Part shown: positions 28,001 through 37,180 of the stretch, in pieces
Layout of the letters: every line of letters begins with the position of its first letter
How positions within the stretch are numbered: position 1 is the first letter of the stretch
From: Eumeta japonica
Taxonomy: Eukaryota; Arthropoda; Insecta; Lepidoptera; Psychidae
Direction of reading: 5' to 3'
Length of the DNA stretch: 64,000 nucleotides
NCBI GenBank assembly: GCA_005406025.1
Contig: BGZK01000017.1
Span: 620,001-684,000, forward strand
Notes under the pieces: generated by a model
Told to the model about the DNA's origin: nothing
Seen by the model: the letters and a program-made list of their open reading frames with translations, nothing else
Databases searched by the model: none
Position numbers and translations under genes: made by a program

Positions 28001-29772
28001 TATTACATCTCTAATTTAACAGTCTATATATAATTAATTAATTTGCGGAGTTAAATAGAACTAAAATAAAACATAAAGTTTTTTATTAACTTTATAAATA
28101 ATTTATGACTTTCGAAACGGACACAATAACAATTAATTGGGCCTATATCCTGTAGTAAATTAGGCATCCTTCTTTTCCTCGTTCTAGGTGGCAGAATAGA
28201 CCACGCCCACCATTCCAACTTAGCACATCTCGCTCTGGACGAAACCGTAGAGTACGCCAAGGCAGTGAAAAAAGCAAGAGCATTGACAGACGAGGAGGAC
28301 ACTCTGATCGTGGTCACTTCCGACCACGCGCACACCATGACGGTGGCGGGGTACCCCTCCAGAGGCAATGACATCCTGGGTACAGTGGATACTTCGGACG
28401 GCGACGATGGGAAGCCCTACACCACCATCAGCTACGCCAACGGCAAAGGGCACGCGATAGGCGCCGACGGACAGAGGGTGGATGTGACTCAGGATCAGGC
28501 ATTCCTGAATCGTAAGTAGATTTCGGTAGTACTTTTTAAGGTTCCGTAGTCAACGGCAAAAAAAAATTCTATAATTTCATCACATCCATCAAAATTAGAG
28601 ATCGCTTATTTACTCTTAACAAGTCTGAAATGAGTCACCTAACGCATTATGAATGTCAAATTTCAAACTTTTGCGTCCAACTAATTCTGAGAAAATGGTT
28701 TGTAACAAACGGACGGACAAACAAAAGACAAGCAAACAAAAAAGTCATTCTATAATGTTTCCAATTTTTCTCCGCGGGGACGGAACCCTAAGAACGGTTA
28801 ATGAAACAATAAACATAAAAATGTTTCAATATTTTATATAATTCGATAATGAAAAGTACAAACGCAAATATTTGCTTCAATATGTGAACAAACACAAACT
28901 TTTGTCGTATTTGCTCTTGTAAAACCCATACAAAGTAGGTCTTACTGCGGGATCCGATTTCAAAGTATTAGGTCATAGCTCCCGTGCTGACCCAATTCGT
29001 ACTATAAATCGTTATACCAATGCTAATATCACTAGTAAATACAAGATAATATTGAAAATTATAATATGTTTAGCTATTTTGGCGTTAATTAAAATGTTTT
29101 CAATATCAGGATATATGCCAACATTTTTGGAAATTGGAAACCTCTATACAAACATACATAAACCAACGTTCGTACTAAGCTAGAAATTGTCAGCCAATGG
29201 GTACACCATGTCGTTTGCCTAAATAAGTATTGTTTCGTAAATAATCAACTAATACTAGTCAAATTTTCCAATATGAAATTAAAACACTGTTTACGGTTTA
29301 TAAACAGAAGCAACAAATGTAACACACTTATATTGTAACACACTTTTGGGGTATCTAAAGCAATTATTTATTTTTGGGAGAATGTGCAGTGTCCGACTGC
29401 TACTCTCTGGCATCTTTTTTAATTTTACCACCAGTCTCAGCCCGAAAATATTTATCAACTCGATTGTTGTTCCTAGGCGACCTGAACTTTGCATATCCTG
29501 GCATCGTACCCCTGGACGACGAGACCCACGGCGGCGAGGATGTGGCTGTGTACGCGTCGGGTCCTTGGCAGCATCTCTTCACCGCAAACTATGAACAAAC
29601 CCTAATACCACACGTCATGGCCTACGCCATGTGCTTGACCGAGGAAAAGTCTGAACACTGCAAGCTGAAGAGTTCCTTTAATTGGTTTAGAACTAATTCA
29701 GGATTTAATTTAAGACCTAGTTTAATAATATTAGCTATCAGTGCTGTGATAATTATTACTTTTTCGTCGTAG
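9775..29772 (+). CDS. Alkaline phosphatase gene 1, membrane (GPI) type; 7 coding exons found
   Basis: Joined exons 9775-10079, 17846-18038, 23471-23640, 25582-25704, 26711-26876, 28188-28511 and 29477-29772 read as one frame of 524 residues from the ATG at 9777. The enzyme hydrolyses phosphomonoesters at alkaline pH using two zinc and one magnesium ion. Seen: Asp62 in FIGDGMS, nucleophile Ser112 in PDSAC, His175 and Ser177 in THASP, Arg188 in SERNW, Glu318 in FVEG, Asp323 and His327 in DHAHH, Asp364-His365 in TSDHAHTM, His444 in ETHGGEDV. The tail (508-524) is hydrophobic after a polar spacer, a GPI-anchor signal. The exon begins in the middle of a codon (the acceptor CCAG precedes AA-ATG), so an upstream exon carrying the secretion signal is expected. 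In moths such proteins sit on the midgut brush border and are known Cry-toxin binding sites. All splice sites are GT-AG. Confidence 0.93.
11629..11675. repeat. Short imperfect hairpin
   Basis: AAATCGACTCTTTGATTTCT faces AGAAACCAAAAAGTCGATTT across a loop of about six bases. A stem of about 20 pairs with few mismatches is possible. No function is shown. Confidence 0.5.
11809..12490 (+). pseudogene. RTE-type LINE reverse transcriptase C-terminal region, decayed
   Basis: The open frame 11809-12117 contains [20 protein letters not shown], then [15 protein letters not shown], then [20 protein letters not shown]. This is the region following the polymerase domain in RTE-like ORF2 (family consensus: YLGS.FT.DGK...DIE.RVNAG...L...YGSE.W). 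It continues in broken frames: [11 protein letters not shown] near 12130, [11 protein letters not shown] near 12275, and [20 protein letters not shown] at 12439-12498. Several stops and frameshifts mark it as dead. It lies in sense orientation inside gene 1's intron. Confidence 0.65.
12525..12800 (-). repeat. Dispersed repeat R, reversed copy
   Basis: Shares the ordered blocks GAGGTGTTAATTCGCGGAAA, GCAACCCACCGCTGA, TTGAATATTGATTC, GAGGATTGACAGATATCGAA and CCTAAGCAAGTGTTA with 36631-36815. The reverse complement of the same blocks is at 36890-37180 and 41105-41345. A partial copy is at 31990-32075. It is probably a non-autonomous transposon or a 3' LINE tail, since the LINE RT fragment abuts it here. 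Confidence 0.7.
13020..13370. other. GC-rich patch in gene 1 intron
   Basis: Contains ACGACCGCGGCCACATCGAT, GCGGCGCGCGGCGTAGG and GTTACGCGGCGGCGTC. Open frames occur on both strands (12986-13192 plus; 13104-13373 minus), as expected of GC-rich DNA, without recognisable protein content. Possible enhancer, internal promoter or old transposon. Confidence 0.35.
13740..13945. repeat. Degenerate (TTYCGRTYTC) hexamer-like stretch
   Basis: Successive short phrases such as TATCGATTTCTTTCCGGTT, GATTCTTCTC and GCAGTTTCGATCTCGATC recur with roughly 6-base spacing. The same style is seen at 24955-25110, 35685-35740, 38135-38330, 42030-42170 and 42470-42620. Confidence 0.4.
14640..14975 (+). pseudogene. 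RTE-type LINE reverse transcriptase fragment, catalytic box decayed
   Basis: Frame 14516-14731 gives CTNDLVIL from 14669, in the place of the family's YADDLVIL catalytic box. Past a frame change it gives [20 protein letters not shown] near 14755, [11 protein letters not shown] near 14840, and [11 protein letters not shown] near 14908. The order matches the palm-to-thumb region of the LINE family also found at 11809 and 4075. The Tyr and first Asp of the box are lost and stops are present, so it cannot encode an active enzyme. Confidence 0.65.
15030..15290. other. GC-richer patch in gene 1 intron
   Basis: Contains GGAGCGAGCGATCGCACTCG and GAGCGGCAAACGCGCGGGAG. A minus-strand open frame of 82 codons has no domain I recognise. 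Possibly a short repeat; not resolved. Confidence 0.3.
17846..18038 (+). CDS. ALP gene 1, exon B (nucleophilic serine)
   Basis: Acceptor TATCGATTCTTTCAG ends at 17845; donor GTATCC starts at 18039. Enters in phase 0 (Thr-Tyr-Cys) and leaves in phase 1. Codes residues 102-165: [20 protein letters not shown] with the phosphorylated Ser112, followed by [10 protein letters not shown]. Cys104 corresponds to the first cysteine of the conserved N-terminal disulfide of animal ALPs. A glycosylation sequon (NVT) follows. The exon ends with IEQGLDA and the first base of a glycine codon, continuing in the next exon as GVVTTTR. Gene 2 has the matching exon at 54564-54753 with the same phases. Confidence 0.93.
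18039..23470 (+). other. Gene 1 intron after exon B (5.4 kb)
   Basis: Phase 1 intron, very AT-rich around 18700-19330. Contains a perfect 30-bp palindrome (19075-19104) and a short A/T hairpin near 22642-22677. No foreign coding sequence recognised; open frames at 21843-22037 and 23079-23264 look like chance. Confidence 0.85.
19075..19104. repeat. Perfect 30-bp palindrome
   Basis: GTTTGTGGTTTATAG is followed immediately by its exact reverse complement, with no spacer. Confidence 0.85.
23471..23640 (+). CDS. ALP gene 1, exon C (active-site His, Ser and Arg)
   Basis: A long T-run acceptor ending TTTTTTGTAG precedes 23471; donor GTGACG follows at 23641. Enters with two bases completing the split glycine and leaves in phase 0. 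Codes residues 167-222: [18 protein letters not shown] carries His175 and Ser177 next to the magnesium site; [12 protein letters not shown] carries Arg188, the phosphate-binding arginine. [15 protein letters not shown] supplies Cys200 and Cys205, one of which should pair with Cys104. GC-rich codon use marks it off sharply from the surrounding intron. Confidence 0.93.
24560..24945. repeat. Dispersed repeat with CCGTCCGTC motif
   Basis: GGACCCTACCCCTTTCTATT, CTGTCCGTCCGTCGG, AGGCTGTATCTTTTGACCG and an ATAAAATAAAATAATAAAT tail. A reversed relative is at 58126-58210 (GGACGGATGGACGGACGGAC, then AAGGGTTCC). Common type in moth introns; family name unknown to me. Confidence 0.45.
24955..25110. repeat. 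Degenerate hexamer-like stretch
   Basis: Runs such as ATCAATCTCAATACCGG, TCTCAATTTCGGTTTCGG and CTTCCGGTCTCGCTTTT recur with a loose 6-base rhythm, as at five other places in the window. Confidence 0.45.
25582..25704 (+). CDS. ALP gene 1, exon D (GGGR segment)
   Basis: Acceptor TTTAAATTTTAAG ends at 25581; donor GTATTG starts at 25705. Phase 0 on both sides. Codes residues 223-263, starting [15 protein letters not shown] and ending TDRSELMK. In gene 2 the equivalent is fused with the next segment in one exon. The stretch between the GGGR motif and the NLT sequon is about 15-17 residues shorter than in gene 2 and than I expect for the family, and the R-x-DG-x-NLI-x-x-W signature is not visible. 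Confidence 0.9.
25705..26710 (+). other. Gene 1 intron after exon D, absent from gene 2
   Basis: Phase 0 intron of 1 kb with no counterpart in gene 2. It carries a dispersed repeat at about 26285-26500, a version of which also lies upstream of gene 2's fused exon at 60095-60290. Confidence 0.85.
26285..26500. repeat. Dispersed repeat Q, copy 1
   Basis: CGCAACTGGCGCACACCGCGATACTGCAT is matched in order by the copy near 60130 (CCAACCGCGCATACCACAAT). Both are followed by a GACTGTATGCGACAAA/GTCGTATGCCACAA block and then AAAAAATCTAATAGG/AAAAAATCTAAATGG. Confidence 0.55.
26711..26876 (+). CDS. ALP gene 1, exon E (crown side to metal ligand Glu)
   Basis: Acceptor AACAATTTGTCCAG ends at 26710; donor GTGAGT starts at 26877. 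Enters in phase 0 and leaves in phase 1 inside a glycine codon. Codes residues 264-318: [17 protein letters not shown] and [15 protein letters not shown] match the conserved helix before the active site. GYFLFVE ends with metal ligand Glu318. The next exon supplies GGRIDHAHH without a gap. Confidence 0.93.
26877..28187 (+). other. Gene 1 intron after exon E (1.3 kb)
   Basis: Phase 1 intron. It contains an exon-like open frame at 27644-27819 (own entry) and otherwise AT-rich sequence without recognisable repeats. Confidence 0.85.
27644..27819 (+). pseudogene. Possible decayed or alternative terminal exon in gene 1
   Basis: The acceptor-like sequence CTGTATATTTCAG ends at 27643. Joined to exon E in the right phase it reads [16 protein letters not shown] and stays open for about 58 codons to TAA. 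The first bases (GTGGTACCATAG) resemble the start of the true next exon (GTGGCAGAATAG at 28188), but the DHxHH metal ligands are missing. It could be a diverged duplicate of exon F, an alternative last exon giving a truncated product, or chance. No donor is needed because it ends in a stop. Confidence 0.25.
28188..28511 (+). CDS. ALP gene 1, exon F (main zinc-binding exon)
   Basis: Acceptor TTTCCTCGTTCTAG ends at 28187; donor GTAAGT starts at 28512. Enters in phase 1 completing Gly319 and leaves in phase 1 after one base of an arginine codon. Codes residues 320-426. [10 protein letters not shown] gives zinc ligands Asp323 and His327; [10 protein letters not shown] gives Asp364 and His365. The segment after [12 protein letters not shown], with [12 protein letters not shown], is the crown-loop region of animal ALPs. 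Gene 2's equivalent was not found before the window end. Confidence 0.95.
28512..29476 (+). other. Gene 1 intron after exon F (1.0 kb)
   Basis: Phase 1 intron. A repeat remnant with AAGGTTCCGTAGTCAACGG, AACGGACGGACAAACAAAAG and GACGGAACCCTAAG lies at 28540-28800, of the kind common in moth introns. No coding content. Confidence 0.8.
29477..29772 (+). CDS. ALP gene 1, last exon (zinc His, disulfide, GPI signal, stop)
   Basis: Acceptor ATTGTTGTTCCTAG ends at 29476; the stop TAG is at 29770-29772. Codes residues 428-524. [20 protein letters not shown] carries zinc ligand His444. [10 protein letters not shown] (Cys479, Cys488) fits the conserved C-terminal disulfide. The tail runs from small residues (SSF, TNSG) to a hydrophobic end [17 protein letters not shown], the form of a GPI-attachment signal that is cleaved in the ER. 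I cannot fix the exact attachment residue. Confidence 0.95.
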
Positions 29773-29800
29773 TATTAAGCTTTAGTTATAATATAATGTA

Positions 29801-29806
29801 AATAAA
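29801..29806 (+). terminator. Polyadenylation signal of gene 1
   Basis: AATAAA 29 bases after the stop codon, giving a very short 3' UTR. Another AATAAA lies near 30149. Confidence 0.6.
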
Positions 29807-32400
29807 TTATATTGCCAGTGAAGACCGTATTGTTAGCGAAATACAAGAAAGACGATGTTTTTAAGTAATTAAAAACTTTTCCAAAGTTACCAGATGAGTG
29901 TTTAACCATTTAAAAAATGTAATTATATATTCTATAAGGAAAAACAGTTTTTAAAATACAATAAAACCCTATAGGGAATGATATAAATTGGTTTATACCC
30001 ATAAGGGTTACTATTTGTACTGTAAACCGCATTTTTGGAGTTTACTCCTTATGAATCGATTTCATATTTAGGCCCGGGGTATGGAATTTTATGGGAGTAA
30101 AATCAAGTGTTAGATAAATGACGTTACGCTATCGTCATTGTTACTGAAATAAATCGTCATGGTTACATTTCAATCAATCAGAATGTGACAAATATAATAT
30201 ATTTTTTCCACGAATCATTGTTAGTGTATACAGAAGGGGGTTTAAAACTATTGAAGAAACGTTACCATGAACTTCCACATAAACTTGATAGAGATTTTTT
30301 TTCAATATTTTCTTAAATGACGAATTAATTGTTTTACTATTAACATAAATAAATGATTTGTGTATTATGCTTTGAATAATATAATAGATGCTTTCATTTA
30401 CCATTATACTAATCTATATGTACGATATCATCTTAAAGCAGTAAACTCCATTCGTGCGTCGGAGCTGACACACTTTGTTTATTGGATAAACAGTCTGATG
30501 GCTTCTTCAATTCTTACTATAATTTAATTTTGCCTCGTTAATGTATTATTATTTTACCTTTATGAGTACAATTTTTGTGATACGACGTAGCTATTTATTA
30601 AAAAAATATCAAACGTTTTTGACGTGACAACGTCTTAAATTAGGTTGCGGCTGGGAGTCACTTTGAAAAAGTGTAACGCTCGGTAACGTAACGATGAGTC
30701 ACCGAACGAGAGAGGCCCGCCCGCCGATGCCTTGCGTCTCTCCCACTCAACTATGATCGGTCTGCCGCGCGCAGCAGCTAGAGAATTAGTGCATAGCTTG
30801 CAAATGTATTGCAAGTTATTGTATGTATATTTGTATATAAATACGTATGTATGTGTAAAGGTAAAAATAAAATTTTGTTAATATGAAATTCAGTGCGAGA
30901 TTCTTTGTATAAATTAATGTTTTAAATATAATTCTTTGTATAAATAAATGTTTTAAATTGTTACTATTATTTCATCCTTCTTCCTACTATACGAATGAAT
31001 ATTCACATTAAAATGATTTTACCATTCAAAGTCGTTGTCACGTAAAACTTTCGCCCGTATACCGACTTTACAGGCAACCAAATTTTTTGGTTTTTAATTC
31101 ATAAATAGAAAACTAATAAAGTGCCACCTATCGTATTTAACTTGTATCAATTAGTCACTTCATTATGTGCTACTTTTGGCTGTGCTACATTATGTATAAT
31201 ATCCAACAGATGGCTCTTTAGTATGTAAATTATTAAATGTAAGTGACTACGGAAGAAAACAAATTGAATTTTCGATTCTGAATTGGATGGTAAAGTAACT
31301 AAAGTAAATTGGTTAACTGGTATTTAAAATAATTTCTGAACTTTACGCTAACGTAAAATGTATCCAGGGGGCTAGTTACGAACTCAGTAGAATTAATTCG
31401 TAAAAATTTAAATATTTTCGACACGCGTTTTTTTTTTATAGCGCTTCTTTTTCACCAAAGGAACTAGAGAGAGACAACAGATTTCCATATAGTATGGTCA
31501 TATCTTCTTCTATAGCATATTCGATATGAAAACGAGCGGGTGAGCCATCATAAAGCAGATGATCACCGCCGCGGCACCGCCCATGAACACACGCCACCTC
31601 CGACGAGTCACCGGTACGTTAACAGCCTCTTGAGAGGGATATTTAATGGAGGAGCATCGAGCTGATACTTTTCAGCTACATTTATTTTTAACAATTTGTA
31701 TTATTACACTAATACATACATACACACGCATACACGTCTATCCGCATATTATTTATCGAAAAAACTTTATAATTGTTTTTATCAATAGAATTATAATTAA
31801 AAATAATCATAAAAAATATTTTGTTGGTGCAATTCGGTGTTACTGGAAACGCGCCCTCTCGTTACAATTATATTTAATGTTGTCTAAGACGTAACGGCTT
31901 GCCGATTAAATATGTTTAACGACAGCGAATCAATATTCAATTCTTTGGATATTTTTAGTTGCATTGGTTGTTTCGGTTTGGTTGTGGCGATTTTGGTTGA
32001 ATGCTGCATGTTATTGCAAGTTGCAGGTAGGCATCTCTAATTATGGATTTCCGCGAATTGACACCTCACACAATAGAATACAAAAATAATGGTTAAACAA
32101 CAGGCCTGAAAAAAAAACAAGTAGATACACAAACGTTTAGGTATGAGAAAGCTGTGCTCGCTGTGAATTCCACACAATTTGACTGAGGTCACAAAACGGA
32201 CCGCGTCACTTGGTGCAACAAAATCCTTACCAGATTCAAAGAAGGGCGTCAAATTTAGTGTGGGTCATAGTAAAAGGTGATGGAACATGAATTTATTGCT
32301 ACAACCCCGAAACAAGGTAGCAATCGACCGGTCTAGTGAGATAAGCCGAAACTAACCAAAGTGACGTGCGAGCGAAGTGCCTTTAATCGGATGAGTGCTT
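29807..32400. other. Intergenic DNA
   Basis: AT-rich with two GC-rich patches. The first (30650-30780; GAGAGAGGCCCGCCCGCCGA) is followed by a ~31-bp direct duplication (ATTCTTTGTATAAAT...ATGTTTTAAAT) at 30898-30958. The second (31545-31620) can be read on the minus strand as MGGAAAVIICFMMAHPLVF, a short hydrophobic peptide without further support. A partial copy of repeat R lies at 31990-32075. No gene is proven. Confidence 0.4.
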
Positions 32401-32409
32401 TTTTTTTTA

Positions 32410-32850
32410 TAAAATTGCACACGTGAAAAAAATGTCGTACCGTGAAGAGCGATCGGTACACGACCATTTGTTTGCCGGAAGTTATTGACGAACTCCGTAA
32501 AAATAACCACAAACGTCGTATCATGTTGCACCAGCACAATGTCAGTCCTCACACGCCCAAACAGACAAATAAATTTTTGAAGGATGAAAACGTAGAACTT
32601 ATGAGCAATCCAATCCTGCATACAGTCCCGACCTGGTGCCTCGTGACTTTTTTTGTTTGGAAAAATTAAGAACCAATTACGCGGTTAACGATTTTTATCA
32701 CTAGAAGAGGTTGTCGAAGAGTATGAAAAACATGTTTCCTAGGGCACCAGGAGGAGTGGCATAAATGTTTTCAAAATTGGTTTATTCGTATGAGAAAGTG
32801 AACTTATGCTAACGGAAAATATTTCGAGAAAAAATACATTTTGACCATTC
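32410..32850 (+). pseudogene. mariner transposase fragment, C-terminal half
   Basis: Frame 32442-32669 reads SDRYTTICLPEVIDELRKNN, RRIMLHQHNVSPHTPKQTNK, FLKDENVELMSNP. It continues in other frames with EYEKHVS near 32720, CFQNWFIRMRK near 32765 and NGKYFEK near 32812. These are the C-terminal half of a mariner transposase (the HHDNA-x-x-HT box, here LHQHNVSPHT, and the PYSPDLAP segment, here broken). The catalytic HHDN Asp is replaced by His and there are stops, so it is dead. The 5' half is missing here; a half-matching N-terminal remnant lies at 39100-39420. Confidence 0.8.
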
Positions 32851-35030
32851 ATAATAATTTTTTATCATTATTTCCAGAAATTTTTTGTTCGTCCTACATA
32901 TTACTGACAATAATGATCAATAATCACAAAAATAATAAATGTGTTCATTTTTAATATCATTCGATTAAATTCCGTCATATACTGAAAATATAATAAAATT
33001 CATCAAAACCGTATAAATTCTCACTTAAATCAAGAACTAAATTGATGTACTTTAAATATGTGTATATATTTAATGTATTTCAGTGTTTGTGGCAATTAAT
33101 GTGTCTGCGGCAACTAAATCAACATGTAGCAGTAAAACAAACAATAAGATTGCACTGCAAATGCAGCCGCTTCGCAAGACAATTTACAGCAATGTCTGAC
33201 TGCGTCCCTAATAAGATAATATCTCAAAGAGTGAAAGCGAGATGGAAAAACAAATGACGCCCAACTGATAAACGAGGGCCCAAGTCATGTTGGGTAGGGG
33301 CATACGATTTTTGAACATAAGCCCTTCACGGGAGCCATCAAAAGCTAATGAGGTTGTTGTTGTAGCGTGAGGTATTTGTCGTTTTACAAAGCAGGAGTTT
33401 ACCTATTTCACATATTTTTTCTGCAGGAAGGACTTCGTTCGCGTAGGTAGAAAGACTACTCAGACTTATTTCAACACCACGATTTTAATCTCGTTCTCGC
33501 TCTGACTGTCGCTATCCCTTTCTGTCGCCCCTCCTATCCCTCTCGCCCCTCCACTTCTCTACCTCACTCTATCTCGCAATGTTCATCACGCTCTGCTTTC
33601 CATTTCGGTCGCCAAGCTAGGTGAATACGCACACACACTCGATGATACAAAACCAGCAACCAGCAGTCCCTATGTGACTGTCGAAAACAATTTAAGAAAG
33701 TCTTTACTTTCACTTATGATGTTTAATTAATTTATAATTATATTTACAATGATTTTATTTGTCTATGTATTTAGATAAATATATATAGTAGCTTTTGCTC
33801 GCAGCTCCACCCGCATGGAAATATAACTAAGTCCTCATTCTCTGTATCAAGTAAACTTGCAATCATGATACCAATTTAGTGCCTCTCTCGATTTAAGTTG
33901 TGATTTCACAGTTAGTTCCGATTTGGTCTTATTCTCTACTCCAATCCTGCTTTTCTCTTTTTTTTTTCTCCCTTTTTTGAAATATATTTTTTATTTTCAG
34001 CTTCTAAGTGGCCAGTTGTAAATATTTTAAATGTCGACTACGTATGTTGTAGATATGCTGAACACAAACTTTTCCTTATTCTCTTCATTACACAAATAGA
34101 AGATGATTGAGCCAAAAACAACATAGAGCACAAACTTTATTTAATCGATTAAGAAAAAAAATAACTTACAACAGTCCGTGCATGTTCCATCGCTTTTTTA
34201 TGGTTCCGTACTACATTTTATAATATGAAACCAGCAACTCTTTTTAAATTTAAATATGGGTGTTATCTATGCAAAAAATAGATAAAAAATCTAATTATTG
34301 CTGTATTTAAGTGCCATTTTTGTAACTTTGAAATACCTAATCTCATTGTGACTTACACATACGGCATACTATAACAACTATCCGCATTTCATTAAATCAG
34401 ATGCATATTTATTATTAGTGTTTTCTATGCCAAGATAATTTTTATTCATAGAGTGTTATAGGAATAGAAATTTTAACAATTATAATAATATTTATATTTA
34501 TAAATCTTATTATTTGGACATCGAACTATATTGAAATTGCAATAAACTTTGCTTACCTGCAAAGAAACGGTTTCGTGAGTGCCGAAAGTCAAAATATTAT
34601 TATAGTATTTGTGATGATTTTAAAAAAAGCAACTATTAACTTCAGCCAAAAAGCAATACTATAGGAATTAGTAAAGAATTTAAAAATGTTTAATAATTAT
34701 TTTAAGTATGCTTTTCAATGTAGTGTATAGCACCAAAATACTTGAAATTTCCGCTATGACATAGAAATGATGGACAATTTCTACGCACTTTTATGGAATT
34801 AGCATATAAATATAAGTACTTCTTAGTTTTGCAAATTCCGCGGATATTCTTTTCAAAACCCAATGTTATTTATATATTGAAGATATTGAAAAAAAAACGT
34901 CGACAGAATACGTTACAAAGGTTTTTTTTGGGTTTCCGTCTGTCTGTCTTCCTGCGCATTTCTTTGTGAACTCTTCAAAAAGGACTTAACAAAATTTTAT
35001 GAAATTCTGTTAAATAGCTCTCGCCTGCGG
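32851..35030. other. Intergenic DNA
   Basis: AT-rich. A pyrimidine-rich strip at 33480-33600 (CTCCTATCCCTCTCGCCCCT) and a repeat scrap at 33795-33960 (CTCGCAGCTCCACCCGCATG) are the only marked features. Confidence 0.4.
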
Positions 35031-35032
35031 CC

Positions 35033-35218
35033 TCACTCGCGTATTAAACCTCTATAACGCTTTGGTAACAATACGGTGTTATTAATATTTGCTCCATCGG
35101 CTGTATTGCGCGCTTTCATCGATTTGATAATCTGACCAAATTCTGATTCCATGTATAACAATGTTTCTTTGAAAAGACGGAATCGAATGCGAAATTCGGT
35201 TTCTTCATATTTTTCCAC
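35033..35218 (-). pseudogene. Possible PIF/Harbinger transposase N-terminal fragment
   Basis: The minus-strand frame reads EKYEETEFRIRFRLFKETLL followed by YMESEFGQIIKS. The pattern F-R-x-R-F-R-L-x-K-E-T-x-L-x-x-x-x-x-x-x-x-I resembles the N-terminal region of HARBI1-like transposases (FRxRFRLSKxT). No catalytic triad is present in the fragment and the frame ends at a stop, so it would be a remnant. Based on one motif only; chance or another family is possible. Confidence 0.4.
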
Positions 35219-36620
35219 TACGTTTAACTTTTAATCATACCCACTTCTGCTCTCGATGCGTCCTTTTCTTCATCGGATAGCACGAACAGTGACTACAATG
35301 ACATTTTGCACTAACGCATAAGTTCACATAAGGTGTCATCTCTCATAATCATCTCATTATCTCAATAACTCGCAACTACACTTATAAGCGACTAAGCTAA
35401 TAAAGACGGTCTGTTCGACAGCTTTCACACTTAATTTTAGTCACTTTAAAACTTAAGAACCCTATAAATTTAATGTTTATAAATGCGAAATCATACTTAG
35501 GTGATAACTCAAATAATTAGGCTAGTCCCAAAAATCTGAGTAGTACTTCAGTAGTCGGCCGTAAAGAATTGGACGCTACATACATACGCGTTAATTTTCT
35601 ATACTCAAATGCTCAGGCATATTCACTGGCAGAACAACATTACTTTTAGACTTAGTTCATAATTACTAACTTTGTATTCTGGTTTCTGGTTTCGATTTCG
35701 GTTTCGATTATAATGGTTTCGATTATAATAGTAATACTGGTATGTATAATCTCAGAAATAGGTGGAACATTTCGTTTAAGGTACTTATAATAATGTATTA
35801 TACATTATATTGATGATGACATCGAGAGGACGATTCTCGATGTCGTCATCAATATAGGAAATACAAAACAAGTGACTGGTCTATGACTGTTAGCAACGTC
35901 CTGCGCATGGGATAAACATGGGCTAAACCCAATGTAACATACGCATTGCATGTACATGTACGTAGCCAACATATATTTTTAGTGTACCAATGTACCTAAT
36001 ACGAACAGATACCTACTCGCATAACATTTATAATTTACGTTAACTCAATAAAGCATATAGTAAACATCGCCCATAATAAGTGATATTTATCATATAATAT
36101 ATATTTCTACGAGTTTGAAATCTGTCTTCATGAACCGACACTTTTTTTAATAAGACAACGAAGAGAAAGGTATTCGCGGTCGACTTCTAGCCCTAAGCTT
36201 TGCGAGATAATTATAGTGTTGGCGTGTAACAGATGACACTTAAAACATACTTAGTTAAAATGAATCAGATTTTAAACACATGTTGAGATAACACGTGGAG
36301 GACAGGTAAAAACCAGCAGCACCGCATCTTTTTGACAATCATAATTTAGACTACAGATCACATAATGCGACCGGTATAGGTTAAATCGTAAACAATGTAG
36401 ATGTGTTATGGAAAATATTAAAACGATAGCAGGAACTGTATTTTGATAATATTTTGATTTGAAACATAGATACAATATCTGTAAATTTTGAGATAACTTA
36501 CTATAGGACAATAATATTATCTCTTCAGTAGCTGTTTCATGAGCAGTCGACATAAAATAATTTTGCTCTTGTCTATCATTGACGTAAACGTTTACACGTT
36601 AGTAATTCAGATTTATGAAT
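35219..36620. other. Intergenic DNA
   Basis: No gene seen. Contains the hairpin at 35808-35854 and a TTTCGATT-rich strip at 35685-35740. A minus-strand open frame at 36272-36553 has no recognised content. Confidence 0.4.
35808..35854. repeat. Hairpin, 20-bp arms
   Basis: TATTGATGATGACATCGAGA and TCTCGATGTCGTCATCAATA are reverse complements with one mismatch, separated by 7 bases. Confidence 0.75.
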
Positions 36621-36630
36621 ATTATACTGT

Positions 36631-36815
36631 GTGAGGTGTTAATTCACAGAAATCCATAATAGACGCTTGCCTGCAACACGCGTCAACATGCAGCATGCAA
36701 CCCACCGCTGAGCTTCGAATCTGTTCTTCCACTGTGAATCCCTATTCAAAGAATTGAATATTGATTCGAGAGGATTGACGGACATCGAACACCTAAGCAA
36801 GTGTTAATTTTTTCT
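36631..36815 (-). repeat. Dispersed repeat R, reversed copy (left arm of inverted pair)
   Basis: GAGGTGTTAATTCACAGAAA, CGCTTGCCTGCAACACGCG, GCAGCATGCAACCCACCGCT and CACCTAAGCAAGTGTTAA match 12525-12800 in the same direction, and match 37020-37165 in the opposite direction. Confidence 0.8.
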
Positions 36816-36889
36816 GTCATGCAATTTATCATGCAATAATAGTATTATATAACAGCATTTCATATAACGAGGTTGGGTCCGCATCTGTA

Positions 36890-37180
36890 AATTTTTTTAA
36901 CACTTCTTTCACCCTGGTGGATGTGATTGTCTGCATTATCTTGAGAATGTGCCTAGTTGACATGAAACGCGCTTAGAAATGAACAATATAACGATTAGCG
37001 GACTATGATAAATAAAAAACATTAACACTTGCTTAGGTGTTCGATATCTGTCAATCCTCTGGAATCAATATTCAATCATTTGGATAGAGATTCGTAGTGG
37101 AGAGGCAGATTCGAGGGTCAGCGGTGGGTTGCACGCTGCATGTTAGTGCATGTCGCAGGCAAGCGACACATTTATAGGTT
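36890..37180 (+). repeat. Dispersed repeat R, forward copy (right arm of inverted pair)
   Basis: GGATGTGATTGTCTGCATTA, GAGAATGTGCCTAGTTGACA, TTAACACTTGCTTAGGTGTT, GTCAATCCTCTGGAATC and CAGCGGTGGGTTGCACGCTG. The part from 37020 is the reverse complement of 36631-36815, with about 200 bases between the arms. Confidence 0.8.

Noticed and set aside
29346..29594. Frame starting 130 bases before the last exon of gene 1
   Set aside because: It reads through the intron and acceptor; the part before 29477 is intron.
32037..32340. Part of the mariner 5' half before 32410
   Set aside because: The sequence reads as a repeat R end plus unrecognised DNA; no transposase motifs in either direction.
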